Assembly (NCBI GenBank): GCA_014058105.1
Contig: JACGCM010001497.1
Span: 1-64,000, forward strand
Reading direction: 5' to 3'
From: Kingdonia uniflora
Taxonomy: Eukaryota > Streptophyta > Magnoliopsida > Ranunculales > Circaeasteraceae
DNA: 64,000 nucleotides
A model generated the notes under the pieces. The model was not told where the DNA came from. It did not search any database and was given only the letters and a program-made list of their open reading frames with translations. Below, piece by piece: positions 11,932-22,869 of the stretch. Within the stretch, counting starts at the first letter, position 1. Every line of letters begins with the position of its first letter. Made by a program: the position numbers and the translations under genes.

Positions 11932-12249
11932 CAACTGAAGGCACGGGTGGCTTTGGTTGAGAAAGATTTTGTGTGTTGGAAGTTGAAAAGAAATGATGTA
12001 TTTAATGTTGATTTGACTGGCATGGAAATGGGTATTTGTTTTGTATGGAGGAATGCATCTGCATTGAATAATGATGAAAAGTATTGATGTAACGGACGCT
12101 TGGGGTTCCGAGAATGGTTTTATTTTGATGATGACTGCTTTGGAAACGTACCTGCACATTAAATACGAGTGTTATATAAATTGAACCTGTACCGTGGATT
12201 CTGGCAATGTTCGATGTTGTGAAAAATTTTCTGTAATTTTTGAGTGATA
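11932..12249. other. Element A, between 3' LTR and first antisense ORF
   Basis: About 320 bp with no gene. It should contain the promoter and leader of the antisense ORF that starts at 12250. No convincing core promoter motif could be fixed by eye. Confidence 0.4.
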
Positions 12250-12318
12250 ATGGTGAAGATCCGGAGAATGGTGTATGAAGAGAGAGCCGATGCTGAAATA
12301 CAAAGATTCAGACTGAGA
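12250..12318 (+). CDS. First antisense ORF of element A, 5' part (split by the CACTA element)
   Basis: 23 codons from ATG at 12250 (MVKIRRMVYEERADAEIQRF onward) to the CACTA insertion. The same frame resumes at 26651, once a single AGA target-site copy is allowed for, and stops at 27001. It is on the strand opposite to pol, close to the 3' LTR, where Tat antisense ORFs start. No known domain recognised. Confidence 0.55.
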
Positions 12319-12500
12319 CACTACTTGAAAATGGACCAACAGCCACGGTCTATATTAGTTTTATCCACGGTGACAGTAGTTGCTAAATGCTACAAACCTA
12401 ACCATGGCCAAACTCAAGAATTCGTGGCTAAAGCCATACACCTATTTGTTTTTGATGGTACTAATTCTAGGTCGTGGCAAAACTGTGGCGAATAACTAGC
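12319..12500 (+). repeat. CACTA left end with subterminal motifs
   Basis: After the terminus come AGCCACGGTCT, TCCACGGTGAC, CCATGGCCAAAC, GTGGCTAAAGCC, CGTGGCAAAACTGTGGCGAA: repeated short GC-rich motifs in both orientations. CACTA transposases are known to bind such subterminal repeats. Confidence 0.75.
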
Positions 12501-12835
12501 TAAAACGCGGGATACAAAATTCAGATTTTTATTTCCCACTATTTCTAAACTTTCTCATCCCACACTTTGTGCTTTAAGATTTGTGAACCAAATTTCCCCC
12601 AAAATTCTTTGATCATCTCTCTCCGAATCTCCAATCTCATAAGTTTCAATTTCTTATTTCAATCTCCAATCTCTGAATCTCCATTTTGTGTTTCCAATCC
12701 CAAAAATCTTTCTAATTTCAATTTATGATTTCCACTTTCTGATTTCCAATCCCAAAAATCTTCAGATCATCTACTTTGTATTTTAAGATCCACGACATCT
12801 CTCTGTGTGGGAGTAACTACCTAATCTCTGTGAGA
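12501..12835 (+). other. CACTA internal sequence before the first captured exon
   Basis: T- and C-rich sequence with repeated AATCTC, TTCCAATCCCAAAAATC and similar short runs (12600-12770). It resembles a 5' untranslated or intron sequence. No gene seen. Confidence 0.3.
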
Positions 12836-13109
12836 GAAGTTAAAGCACCTGCACCAACACCCACTGAGAAAGCCCTACAATTTTACCCTGCTGATGATGT
12901 GAAGAAACCCTTGGTGAACAAGAGGAAACACAAACCCACCAAGCTCAATCAGGTTCAATTTTTGAGAGATTTAAGTATTTTTGATGTTGGGTTGTTTTTG
13001 TTTGATTTCATTTTGATGTTTGTGGCTGTTTTTGTGTGAAATTAGGGCAAGTATTACACCTGGGACTATTTTAATTGTGTTTGCTGGGAGGTTTAAGGGG
13101 TAGGAGAAA
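12836..13109 (+). pseudogene. Captured fragment of cytosolic ribosomal protein L6 (eL6)
   Basis: The exon at about 12836-12951 encodes REVKAPAPTPTEKALQFYPA followed by DDVKKPLVNKRKHKPTKL. After a GT...AG intron, 13047-13109 encodes ASITPGTILIVFAGRFKG and runs into a stop. Both blocks match the N-terminal part of plant 60S ribosomal protein L6, a component of the large ribosomal subunit. The intron is retained, so the copy came from genomic DNA, not mRNA. Only two partial exons are present. Confidence 0.8.
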
Positions 13110-13199
13110 CGATTGGAGCGTTTGATTAAGGGTATTGATTTGGACCCAAAGGATGCTGTGAAGCAGAGCGCACTGTTAACTGAGCTTAACAAGCACAGG
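13110..13199 (+). pseudogene. Fragment resembling FtsH11-type metalloprotease exon
   Basis: Directly after the L6 exon the frame reads EKRLERLIKGIDLDPKDAVK then QSALLTELNKH, followed by a splice-donor-like AGGTTCAG. This matches my recollection of the N-terminal region of plant FtsH11-type ATP-dependent zinc proteases of chloroplasts and mitochondria. The identification rests on about 30 residues. It is joined to the L6 exon with no spacer, giving a chimeric exon. Confidence 0.5.
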
Positions 13200-13670
13200 T
13201 TCAGTTTTTGTAACTTGATCTTTTTATGTTTAGATGAAAGATTTGATACTACTTTTACGAATGTTCGTAGGCGAATATTTTGAGTTAATCCTTAGAATAT
13301 CAGCCAATGTACTCGTTGGTCAACGAATTGTAACTATTGGAAATATCTTAATTTAGAATGATTAAGTGGACTACCACTCCTAAAAGGTTCTATTTGGCAA
13401 AATCTTAACCAAAGATGATCATAGAAGCCTAACTCGGGGCAAGGTTAGTCCTATTCATTTAATGGGTTTGTATCTTTAATGTTGAGGGGGTTGCGGTCAA
13501 GCAATTAGGTTTTCTTGTGGTACAATATTGATCATTGTATGTACTGATCCATTTGTATATATCTTGTTCTCATACATGGTACCTTCTCAAAAAATTGTAT
13601 AGTTTAGAATACAATATATGTTTTTAGCGAAATCGCCATACATGATTAAGTGGACTGACACTCCTAAAAA
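13200..13670 (+). other. CACTA internal, intron-like sequence
   Basis: AT-rich with no coding signature. A phrase GATTAAGTGGACT(A/G)(A/C)CACTCCTAAAA occurs twice, near 13357 and 13643, so part of the segment is an internal duplication. Confidence 0.3.
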
Positions 13671-15240
13671 TTCAGGCATGTCTGTTTACTTGGAGTTGGG
13701 ATCTAGCGGATGGTTATCCTCTCATATGAAGCGATATATTCAAAACCTTCTCATGGTAATTGAAGTTAGATACCAAATATTTGTACTTTTGTTTTGAACT
13801 AGAAAGATAGAGGCACGGGTTTATCAATAAAATGGGTTTTTTTAGCTAACTTTAAGAAGTTGATTGCAAACTTCTAGGTCAATATGGAGGGGCCTTATGG
13901 ACTGGAATGGCTGACTGAAGAGAAGGTCAAACACAAGGAAATGGTTGCTCCAGAAGCGCGATATCTATTTGTATGAGAAGCTCTTAATACAAATGTTAAT
14001 GAGTGTACTAACTAGATTGCGGATGGGGACCCTGTTATCAGTTTTGTACATTACCACTTTATTATAGAGGAAGAAGTACCTATTGCTTATATATATGAAT
14101 TGCAGTTTGTACTTCACGTCCAATTTGCTGAGCTTATTGCTCGCAAGATATGGATTCAATAATTGTTGTTTCCTCTATAACTAATGAAGATGACAGAAAA
14201 GTTATAGATACTAGGTGATCCACATATAGTTCATTATAGTTGACATTTATAAAATAAGATTTCTTGTAAACTCCCTACATAATTAAAATAGTAGAAGACC
14301 AATAGTAGAGTACTGTTGTAGATGTGGTATACTAGTGGTGTGTGGTGACCAGAAGATCTTTAACGACATAATGATTAGTAGTATGTACCTTAGCTTAAAG
14401 AAGAAACTGTGGGACTTTTCAAAATAGCAAAGACTATTAAATTCTTGAGAAGAAAACCATGGTGTAGTAAAGAAGTCAAAGTTTAATTTGGTGTAGGTCC
14501 ATAATGTGGTTTTATGATTGATAAAATTTAGAACTTTTGGAACAAAATATTGGCATAGAATCTTAATGTATTATTATTTATATAAATAAAAAGTAATAGG
14601 GCTTACTACTAACTGCTGTGCAAACGTTTGAGAGATCCCTCAGGTTCAAACCAATGGTTCCACTATAGGCCTTATTTTCTCAAGATTTGAAAACCCATAT
14701 GGGAGCTATTGGAATCTTATTGGAGCTATTATAAGGATGCCTGTGAAAAGCTTAGTGAGAGCCATATCCATTAATGAGAATGACATGGACTCGCAACAGA
14801 AGGACTTTATTTAACAAATGATGGTTTCCTTGCTAGGACCTTTTTGCAAGATGAATCGCAAAATTGCTCTTCTTGGTGTGCTATATGGGGAGAAGTTCAA
14901 AGCAGCTTTTGATTCTACTAGTAAAAGCGTCCAAACTCTACAGGGGCTCCGTCATGTTTTAATGAATTTCCATCCCCACAAATAGTCTGATCATAATATT
15001 GTGGCTTCTTCAAAATTTGTAATTCCAAGGTTGCCTAATAATTGATACGGTTGTGCTACCACATTTGTTACACAGTGTCTGAAGCTGCTGCAGGTGTTAT
15101 CAAACCACCAAAATGGAAGGAAACAGCTTGTTGCTGTTAACATCAGGCGAGAGCTATTCTGTGTGCTTTCTCAGAAGATGATACTAATGCGGTGGCCGAG
15201 GTGAACTATCCCAAGTATGTTCTAATCCTTAACTGCAGTT
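13671..15240 (+). other. CACTA internal, unidentified exon-like pieces
   Basis: Several short stretches look exonic but are not recognised. 13676-13755 (GMSVYLELGSSGWLSSHMKR) is flanked by AG and GT. 13876-13974 encodes MEGPYGLEWLTEEKVKHKEM. 14810-14985 encodes LLGPFCKMNRKIALLGVLYG and more. 15078-15215 encodes EAAAGVIKPPKWKE in one frame. They are probably further captured fragments from one or more genes. I give no function. Confidence 0.3.
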
Positions 15241-15505
15241 TAACTGGAGATTTGGAAGAAGAAAAAAATTCTTAGCATGTGTCATATACTTATTGGCTAT
15301 TGTCGTATCGGGTCTTTGGACAAATTTTAATGAATTGGTTTTGTTTTAAAAACTAGAGCTAGATCATTTTTGTTGCTGTTGATATGAAATTAGATCTGTA
15401 CCTTCTACTAATGTCATTTGGATGACAGGTAGAATATGATGCTTGTGGAATGGTCATTGGGGTCACATTTGAAGGAGAAATGCAAAATGTAAGGGGTCAC
15501 ATCTG

Positions 15506-15590
15506 ATGGATGAAGAGTACGATGTGATAGTTCTGGGAACAAGCCTCAAGGAATGCATCCTCAGCGCTCTTCTCTTTGTCAATTGACTTA
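15506..15590 (+). pseudogene. Captured first exon of Rab GDP-dissociation inhibitor
   Basis: ATG at 15506 opens MDEEYDVIVLGTSLKECILS followed by ALLFVN and a stop. This is nearly identical to the conserved N-terminus of Rab GDI, which extracts GDP-bound Rab GTPases from membranes. The usual GTGLKECILSG reads GTSLKECILSA here, so the dinucleotide-binding-like loop has changed. Only the first exon is present. Confidence 0.8.
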
Positions 15591-15782
15591 AAGTAACATT
15601 GCTTTCATCTCTGTCTCCCTTCATTACGACTTCGAGTTTTATATATCTTAATCTCTGTACTTCCTAATCATGTACTTGATATGGATTTTCAATTGGTGGC
15701 TATAGTTAGGGTTTCTATGATTTTGCTTTGGATGTTCTTTGATTTTATGGTTTTCAATTGGTGGCTGTGGTTAGGGATTTCA

Positions 15783-16550
<768 letters not shown>

Positions 16551-16722
16551 TCTAGGTATGAGTTACTATTTGTTCTTTGTTTCAGCTCCAGTTTAATTAG
16601 TTACATGCGGTCATACATAGTGTAGTGAAGAAACAAAATTGAAATGTCATGAAGAAGCTACAAATTTAAAACCTAATTAATGCTAAATCTGCTCTAAATC
16701 ATGTATAAGGTTTTTTTTGTAG

Positions 16723-16920
16723 GATTTGCATGCAACTTATAGTGATTGTTGTCATGCTGCAGATTCATGGATTGCTATATCTTTTAGGATTTGATCATGA
16801 AATTAGTGAAGAGGTCAAAACAGAGATGGAGTCGGAGGAGGAACACCTTTTGATAAGTCTTGGATGGAAAGGAAAAAGATTAATCCAGTGTGCTGCAGAC
16901 AATGGATGTTCTAAAACTCA
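16723..16920 (+). pseudogene. Captured YBEY endoribonuclease exons (plant YBEY-HAD gene)
   Basis: After a TTTTTTTTGTAG acceptor the frame gives HGLLYLLGFDHEISEEVKTE and, in a second block, SLGWKGKRLIQCA. YbeY is a metal-dependent endoribonuclease for rRNA maturation. Its metal-binding block is normally HGxLHLxGFDH; the second His is Tyr here. In plants this domain is fused to a C-terminal HAD-like domain, whose exons follow at 17240 and, beyond the hAT insertion, at 24185-25700. The fragment is not a functional gene. Confidence 0.8.
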
Positions 16921-17239
16921 AAATTTAGATGCTAACTTTTACTTTATATCTCTAGAATTACTTGTAGGTGCTTCACCTACACTTTTAGTTGTTTTGTAAT
17001 ATGCCTTTGTGTAGTTGCATTTACATTTACGAGAGATAGCCCCTTCTACGTCAACACGTGATGGATATCATAATATGGTACATGCTAGGTATATTTAGAA
17101 ATAACCTCAAAGCCTAGGGGTATCTCCAAATAGCTTATACATGTATTATATTTACAACTTTGTCTTCTTTTTTTGTTTCACTTCCATTGCATGTTATGAA
17201 ATCACTTGATGCATAAAATATTATAAATAAACTAGCAAT

Positions 17240-17524
17240 TTGTGGTTTCCTAAAGGTAAGATCAGTGAGACATCAAAGACCATGAAGAAGGAAGGCAGCT
17301 TGCAATTTTTTAACCCAAAATTCAGCTATATATTATGCGATATGGATGGTGAGCTTAGACAGAAGATGATATTTAATGTTTTTGAAAATTTTCTTTAGCT
17401 TATAAGAAGATATTTAAATTTAGGCACACTGTTGAACAACAAAAGTCAAATTTCTGCTACAACTACAGCTGCATTATGAGAGGCCATGTCAAGAGGAGTA
17501 AAGGTGGTAATAGCCACTGGAAAG
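17240..17524 (+). pseudogene. Captured HAD-like exons of the YBEY-HAD gene, first part
   Basis: The exon about 17260-17348 encodes KKEGSLQFFNPKFSYILCDM then DG. A GTGAGC donor and AG acceptor (17349-17423) split the DMDGTLLN block, the HAD nucleophile motif DxDxT. The next exon, 17424-17524, encodes LLNNKSQISATTTAA, a stop, then EAMSRGVKVVIATGK. The splice structure is kept, showing capture from genomic DNA. The intron after 17524 received the hAT element. Confidence 0.82.
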
Positions 17525-17642
17525 GTAATCATTTGAAACATGCTCCAACCTTAATTTTGACTGCATATAGTACCCTACACTTTTGAAATGCCAAAATTAT
17601 TATTATTATTTGGCAAGGACAATCTAATGAACCAGTTTTGAT

Positions 17643-17840
17643 TAGGCCTATTTTTGGATCGGATCGGATCGGAAATAGAGGTGTTCGGAATTTTTCTGAT
17701 TTTTTTCGGAACTAGAAAACCTGTTCCGATCCGATCCGATTTTTTTCGGAACTGCCAAAATAAATCCGAATCCGAAATTTTTCGGAATTTTCGGAATAAA
17801 TTTCGGATATTCCGAAAAATTAGCAAATAACAAAATTCCT
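17643..17840 (+). repeat. hAT left subterminal repeats
   Basis: Clustered motifs GGATCGGATCGG, TTTTTTTCGGAAC, GATCCGATCCGAT, TTTTCGGAATTTTCGGAAT. A (TA)n run follows at about 17873-17892. Such arrays in hAT ends are usual transposase-binding sites. Confidence 0.8.
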
Positions 17841-18470
17841 AAAATTCTGAAAAATCTGATTTAAAAATAAACAAATATATATATATATATTTAACAACTT
17901 AAAAATAATAGCAAATTAACAACTAAATACCACTTGAAAATAATAACACACATGAAAATAAATATTGTCCAAATAAGTTTACAAAATTAAACATCCATTT
18001 AACAAATTAAACATCATTTCAAAATTAAATATCATTTTTGGAAAATCTCGGCCACAGAAGTTCCATGCAATGCTTTCTCAGCGAACTTGGCACTACAAAA
18101 TCCACAAACATTCAAGAAAAATTATTAGCCAACAAGAAAATAAAGTTTCATTTGCTATGATGCTCATTTAAACAATTCAAGGAAAAAACAATTATTTTGT
18201 GAGAAACTACATCTAATATGATGGCAACTACTGCATGCTAGTTGTTGAGTGCATTTCATACACATTATAGGATGAACAGTCTATCCAATAACTATCAACA
18301 TTTTAATAGTTATTGGATAAAAAAATGATATTAGTAGAATGCCAACATATTTCAATAATTCTTAAGGCACAAGTTAATTTAAGCTTGTCGGTGATGATCT
18401 ATAATTGTCAGGAGTAAATCATTCTACAAAGATGAAGCAAATAAATCAGTTGCATAACATCTGCAGTACT
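17841..18470. other. hAT internal, no gene seen
   Basis: AT-rich. The pair TATCCAATAACTATCAACATTTTAATAGTTATTGGATA near 18281-18318 forms a short hairpin with about 12-bp arms. No protein domain recognised; the minus strand near 18050-18110 is weakly exon-like. Confidence 0.3.
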
Positions 18471-18471
18471 T

Positions 18472-18548
18472 ACAGCAAACCTCAGAAGAAGACATGATTT
18501 GCCAACACCAGAGTCCCCAATGAGCAAAAGCTTGAAGAGATAGTCACT
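18472..18548 (-). pseudogene. Stray exon of a Rab GTPase
   Basis: On the minus strand an exon flanked by AG and GTAAGT encodes [20 protein letters not shown] then RFA. This is the N-terminal exon of plant Rab1/RabD-type GTPases with the complete GDSGVGKS P-loop. Only this exon is recognised. Its presence inside the hAT element points to capture or an older nested insertion. Confidence 0.82.
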
Positions 18549-18883
18549 GCAAAAAGGAGGGCAAATATGTGCTTCACATTAAGGAAGATGGGAGTTGCAA
18601 ATATGAACTTTTATTACATTGACAAAATCTGAAGTCATTGGATGCATAGACAAAAGCCATTTGTTCATTATAACTTAATAGCTATTCTTAAGAATTGGTT
18701 TTAATGGGTGTTTGCATTTACTTAGCAAGTAAAACAGTAACCTAGTAAGCATGGATACTTTAGCAAAAGGGTTTTCTAAGCAACAAAGGCCATTCACTTG
18801 TTGAGGCTACAACCTAATGGTATCCCAAGTGCTGAAGCTAGGCTCATCCTAACAATGTAGAAAATCTCTTACTAAATTGGAGC

Positions 18884-20040
18884 TTGAGAAACCTTCGCGG
18901 ACGGGTTACTTTAATGTCTCAAGTGCCAACATTTTCTGGTTTCCTGGCTTATCCTTATGGTGATATGCAGATGTTTCCAATCATGTATCCTTATGGTGAG
19001 ATGAGTGTACATGGTGCAAATATGTTCTTCAAATTTTCAAACGTTGAAGATAGGGAAAAAGTGCTTGGAGAAGGTGCTTACAACATTGCTAGTAGGATTT
19101 TTTTGATAAGGGAATGGAGGCCCTTTATAGAAATGGAACCAACACAACATTCTTCCTTGCCTATTTGGGTGATTATTAAAAATATACCCCATCACATGAG
19201 ATATAAGAAGGGTCAAGCAAGAATTGCAAGTGTTTTGGACTTTTGGGGGTTCCACCAAGTTTGGATAAATACATTGAGGAACACATTAGTACTTCATCCT
19301 TTGCAAGAGTGTGTATTGATATTAATGCTGAGTGTACTTGGCCTACCACAGTTCCTATTTTTTATGGAAATGAAGAAAGAAAAGCACATGTTCAATTGGA
19401 ATATGTATGGAATATGGATCCCCATAAGCTGTCTTCATTGTAAGCTTTTTAGGCACACCATGGATAATTGTGAGGTCAGATCAGTTAACAATGGAAAAGG
19501 GAAGGGTGTAACAACAACGCAAACTGAAGCTAAACAAGATAAAGGAGTCAAAAAGGCTACTAAAGATACAGTGGATGGCTGGAGCAAGCCAATAGGAAAA
19601 GGGAGTCCTCAAAACAATCAAAATACACAAGTTAAGAATAACAGATATGAAGCTCTAGTGGATGAGGAAGAAGAGAATATAATAACAGTTGAAGAGGAGG
19701 AACTGGTTACAAATGGAATAGGCCCTTTAACCTAGACAAATACTAGAAAATAGACCATGAAAGGGAGATAGGAACAAAATTAAATAATGAGTTTGTAAGT
19801 GCTTATGAACTGAGTAGAGCACAAGGAAAGCAGAACACTCACCAAAGGGTGAATACTAAGAGTAGTACTGGCAACAAAAACCAAGGAACAAGTGACAAGA
19901 ATAAAAAGAAAGGGGTTACTAAAGAAAACCAAGCCAAGCTACGAAGGAATAAGTGTACAAGGAAAAGCCATCAGTGGCTAAATATTCTATGACAGATGAA
20001 GAGGTCAGAGCTACAGCAGCTAAGATCCAACCACCTGATT
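18884..20040 (+). pseudogene. LINE ORF1-like (DUF4283 / zinc-knuckle) fragment
   Basis: The frame at 18884-19735 contains FKFSNVEDREKVLGEGAYNI, then LIREWRPFIEMEP and LPIWVIIKNIPHHM, the DUF4283 region of plant L1-type ORF1 proteins. A frameshift near 19250 moves the middle (CIDINAECTWP) to another frame. LHCKLFRHTMDNC is the zinc-knuckle area. A charged tail (GKGKGVTTTQTEAKQDKGVK) follows. No ORF2 follows, so this is a fragment. It lies inside the hAT element. Confidence 0.75.
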
Positions 20041-20302
20041 GAACTCATCTATTTGGTGGCATCAACTAGAACCTAAATGTATTCTTTTTGTTTCAATTGC
20101 CTACTTGTTTGCTGTATGCGCCGTGCTATCAGAAGGACAAGTACTCCGGAGGGCGGAGCAGTGACTGCTGGAAAAAAAGCACAGCAGCAGCATGCAGTAC
20201 AAAGACAAGTTATTGTGAGGAGATTTCACTTTACATTTCAGATAGACTTATTGCTCATACTAAAGTTGGCAGCTGTAATTTTTATTTTTAACCAAGATGG
20301 GT

Positions 20303-20560
20303 CAAGACACAGACTAAACAGACTGACTGGGACTGAACAGACTAAACAGACTAAACGGACTGACTGGGACTAAACAGACTAAACGGACGAAACAGACTGA
20401 CTGGGACTAAACAGACTAAATAGACTGACTTCCTAGTCAGTCTGTTTAGTCTATTTTAAGGGTTCAGAGTAACAGACTGACTGAGACTAAACTGAGTGTA
20501 CTCTAAATTTTAAGGGTTCAGAGTCTTCAAACTTTAGACATTGTAAGTATTAAGTATATC
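20303..20560. repeat. ACTAAACAGACTGACTGGG-type minisatellite with inverted end
   Basis: About ten irregular copies of ACAGACTAAAC and GACTGACTGGGACT between 20303 and 20430. The array turns back on itself at 20427-20450 (AGACTGACTTCCTAGTCAGTCT), giving a hairpin. A phrase TTTTAAGGGTTCAGAGT is repeated at 20453 and 20507. Confidence 0.8.
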
Positions 20561-20739
20561 CAAAAGGAACATTCTTAATTCCTATATCTACAACATCTGG
20601 AAGGATTCAAAAACTATATCATACTTGCAAAACATGATAGAACATGATAAAACATAGAAGATGAGGAAACTTACACAAGATCTTCAAAAACATCAAGAAG
20701 TTGATCCAAGCACTAAACTTCTCATCTCGTTAAATACAA

Positions 20740-22869
20740 CTACAACAAACACAAGTATAAATCAAACTTCATATGAAAATGCAAAAATATAAACAAAATA
20801 ACGAGTACAAACGACATACCTTTTTCAATTTCTTCAAGATTATCAAGCTTCTCTTCAACACTTATATCTTCTGGGATTGAGTTTCTTAGCCAATCTTGAC
20901 TACATATCAAACTCTCAACAATGGTCGGAGTCAAAGAACTTCGAAATGGATCAAGTATCCGACCCGCCATGCTAAATGCACACTCAGAAGCTACCGAGGT
21001 CACGGGAATCGATAATACTTCATGTGCCATAATGGCAAGAGCATGATAGGTTGATACTATCTCATGCCACCACCCCAAGACATCAAGACAGTCACCGTTC
21101 TCTACTAAACCATCACCCAAGTACCGCTCCAAATCATTCAAGGCATCCATATTGTCTTTTTGCTTCAAAATACCCCTAAACAACTCTTTGGCCTTAAGAC
21201 GTTTAGATGTATTTTCAGCTGGATTAATAATGGATTTTTGAGTGCTAAATGCATTAACGTCCCTGATTGACGCATCTTCCAACTTGTAGTGATTGTAAAG
21301 GCGACTCATCAAGTCTTTCAACTTCTCAATAAAGCCCACAACTTGGCCATATTTTTCTTCTTCGCTCAAGTGGCTAACTTTTTCCACGTATGCTGAATAC
21401 CAAAATTCTACGTACTTCATTTTGTAACGAGGATCAAGGATTATTGCAACCACCAATATTAGGTTCAGAGAATCAAAAGTGCAATACTTATCAAATTTAG
21501 CATCCATCTTCATTGCCATTTCACGAAAATCTACATCATCATTAGTGAGATTATCTATTAGAAGGTCTTTGGCTTGAGTTAATTTGTCAAAATATGTATT
21601 GGAAGTAACATACTTTGAACCAGATACCCGTTTTGTGAGTTTATAAAATTCTTCCAAAAATGTGTGTAGAGCTTTTAACTTCCTCCAATCACTATCTCCC
21701 AATAAGCCCTCGCCTTTTACATCACACTCAATCTTGTAATTTAGGTCATGTTCCTCCAGTCTATCAAAAACTTTCTCAAACTCCAAAGCCGCATTAATCA
21801 TCAAATAGGTTGAATTCCATCTTGTTTTGACATCTAAACACAAAGCTCTTTTAGTTGTTATATTCTCATCTGAAGCACATTTTTTAAATATTTGCATACG
21901 AGAGGGACCACTTCTCACATATTTCACACTTCGCCAAAGGCGTTTGATTGTTCCCTTGACCTCATTGACACCATCTTTGACCACGAGGTTAATGACATGG
22001 GCAAAACACCTTATATGGAAGAACTTGCCTCCTAATAGTAATAACAATCCATTGCGCTTGTTCAACCGTTTCTTCAACTCGGTAACACAAGTGTCGTTGT
22101 TCTTAGCATTATCGAGGGTTATGGTCATCACTTTTTCTATGCCCCATTCCAACAAACAGTTTTCTACCGCCTTTGCAACTGCTTCACCTTTGTGCGGATG
22201 TGGAAGTACTCGAAAGTTGATTATTTTCTTTTGAAGTTTCCAATCCTTGTCAACAAAATGGGCTGTTAAAACCATATACCCAGGGTTTTGGATTGATGTC
22301 CACATATCCGTCGTGATACATACACGCCCTGACAACTCCTTCATATGTTCCTTTAACTTCTTCTTTTCCTCGTTGAAGATACCTATAACATCTTTTGTAA
22401 CTGTGGTTCTTGAAATGACATGGAACTTGGGCTGCATTTCTCCGCAAAATGACCTAAAGCCTTCTTTCTCTACATGGCTAAATGGGAGCTCATCAATAAT
22501 AATCATTTTCGCTAGAGATTTGCGACATTTTTCTTGATCAAACCTCCATGCAGAAGGTTGACCCCCCGCTCCAGAAAAAGTAATCAATGGCTGGTTTTTA
22601 TCTCCTTCAAAACCGGGAAAATCCTTACATCCCTTAAGATGGTTCCACAATGGATTGGTTCCTTGAGTAGAAGGTGCTGAGATTAATTTTTGACAATACT
22701 TACAATCGCATTCACCTGAATATTTGGTTGTCCCCTCTTTAAAATTTTTATTAAAATGATTCCATACATCAGAAGGCCCATGATGTCCACTTTTTGATTC
22801 TGTTTTTTGTCGCTTCTTACTAACTGCAGCATTCGGATCATTAGTAGTACTCTCGTCCATTGTTGACAT
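20740..22869 (-). CDS. hAT-family transposase with BED zinc finger
   Basis: An uninterrupted 709-codon frame from ATG at 22869. Residues about 30-85 form a BED finger (DVWNHFNKNF, CDCKYCQKLI, LWNHLKGC). Residues about 180-265 show the RNase H-like core with VCITTDMWTS and ITLDNAKNND. The C-terminus has SECAFSMAGRILDPFRSSLT and then ESLICSQDWLRNS, the hAT dimerisation region. The product should bind the element ends and excise and reinsert it. The last 40 or so residues look intronic: a donor GGTATGTCG occurs near 20820, so the true last exon probably lies further left. It is by far the best-preserved gene in the window. Confidence 0.92.
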   Translation of the reverse strand: MSTMDESTTNDPNAAVSKKRQKTESKSGHHGPSDVWNHFNKNFKEGTTKYSGECDCKYCQKLISAPSTQGTNPLWNHLKGCKDFPGFEGDKNQPLITFSGAGGQPSAWRFDQEKCRKSLAKMIIIDELPFSHVEKEGFRSFCGEMQPKFHVISRTTVTKDVIGIFNEEKKKLKEHMKELSGRVCITTDMWTSIQNPGYMVLTAHFVDKDWKLQKKIINFRVLPHPHKGEAVAKAVENCLLEWGIEKVMTITLDNAKNNDTCVTELKKRLNKRNGLLLLLGGKFFHIRCFAHVINLVVKDGVNEVKGTIKRLWRSVKYVRSGPSRMQIFKKCASDENITTKRALCLDVKTRWNSTYLMINAALEFEKVFDRLEEHDLNYKIECDVKGEGLLGDSDWRKLKALHTFLEEFYKLTKRVSGSKYVTSNTYFDKLTQAKDLLIDNLTNDDVDFREMAMKMDAKFDKYCTFDSLNLILVVAIILDPRYKMKYVEFWYSAYVEKVSHLSEEEKYGQVVGFIEKLKDLMSRLYNHYKLEDASIRDVNAFSTQKSIINPAENTSKRLKAKELFRGILKQKDNMDALNDLERYLGDGLVENGDCLDVLGWWHEIVSTYHALAIMAHEVLSIPVTSVASECAFSMAGRILDPFRSSLTPTIVESLICSQDWLRNSIPEDISVEEKLDNLEEIEKGMSFVLVILFIFLHFHMKFDLYLCLL

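Noticed and set aside
12244..12495. Continuous 83-codon plus-strand frame
   Set aside because: From 12319 on it runs into the CACTA end; only 12250-12318 belongs to the antisense ORF.
16723..16920. Bacterial YbeY gene from horizontal transfer
   Set aside because: It continues into a HAD domain with plant-type introns, which is the known plant YBEY-HAD fusion.
17575..17833. Minus-strand frames rich in Phe, Arg and Lys near the hAT left end
   Set aside because: Translations of the TTCGGAA/GATCGG subterminal repeats; the same holds for 23873-24358.
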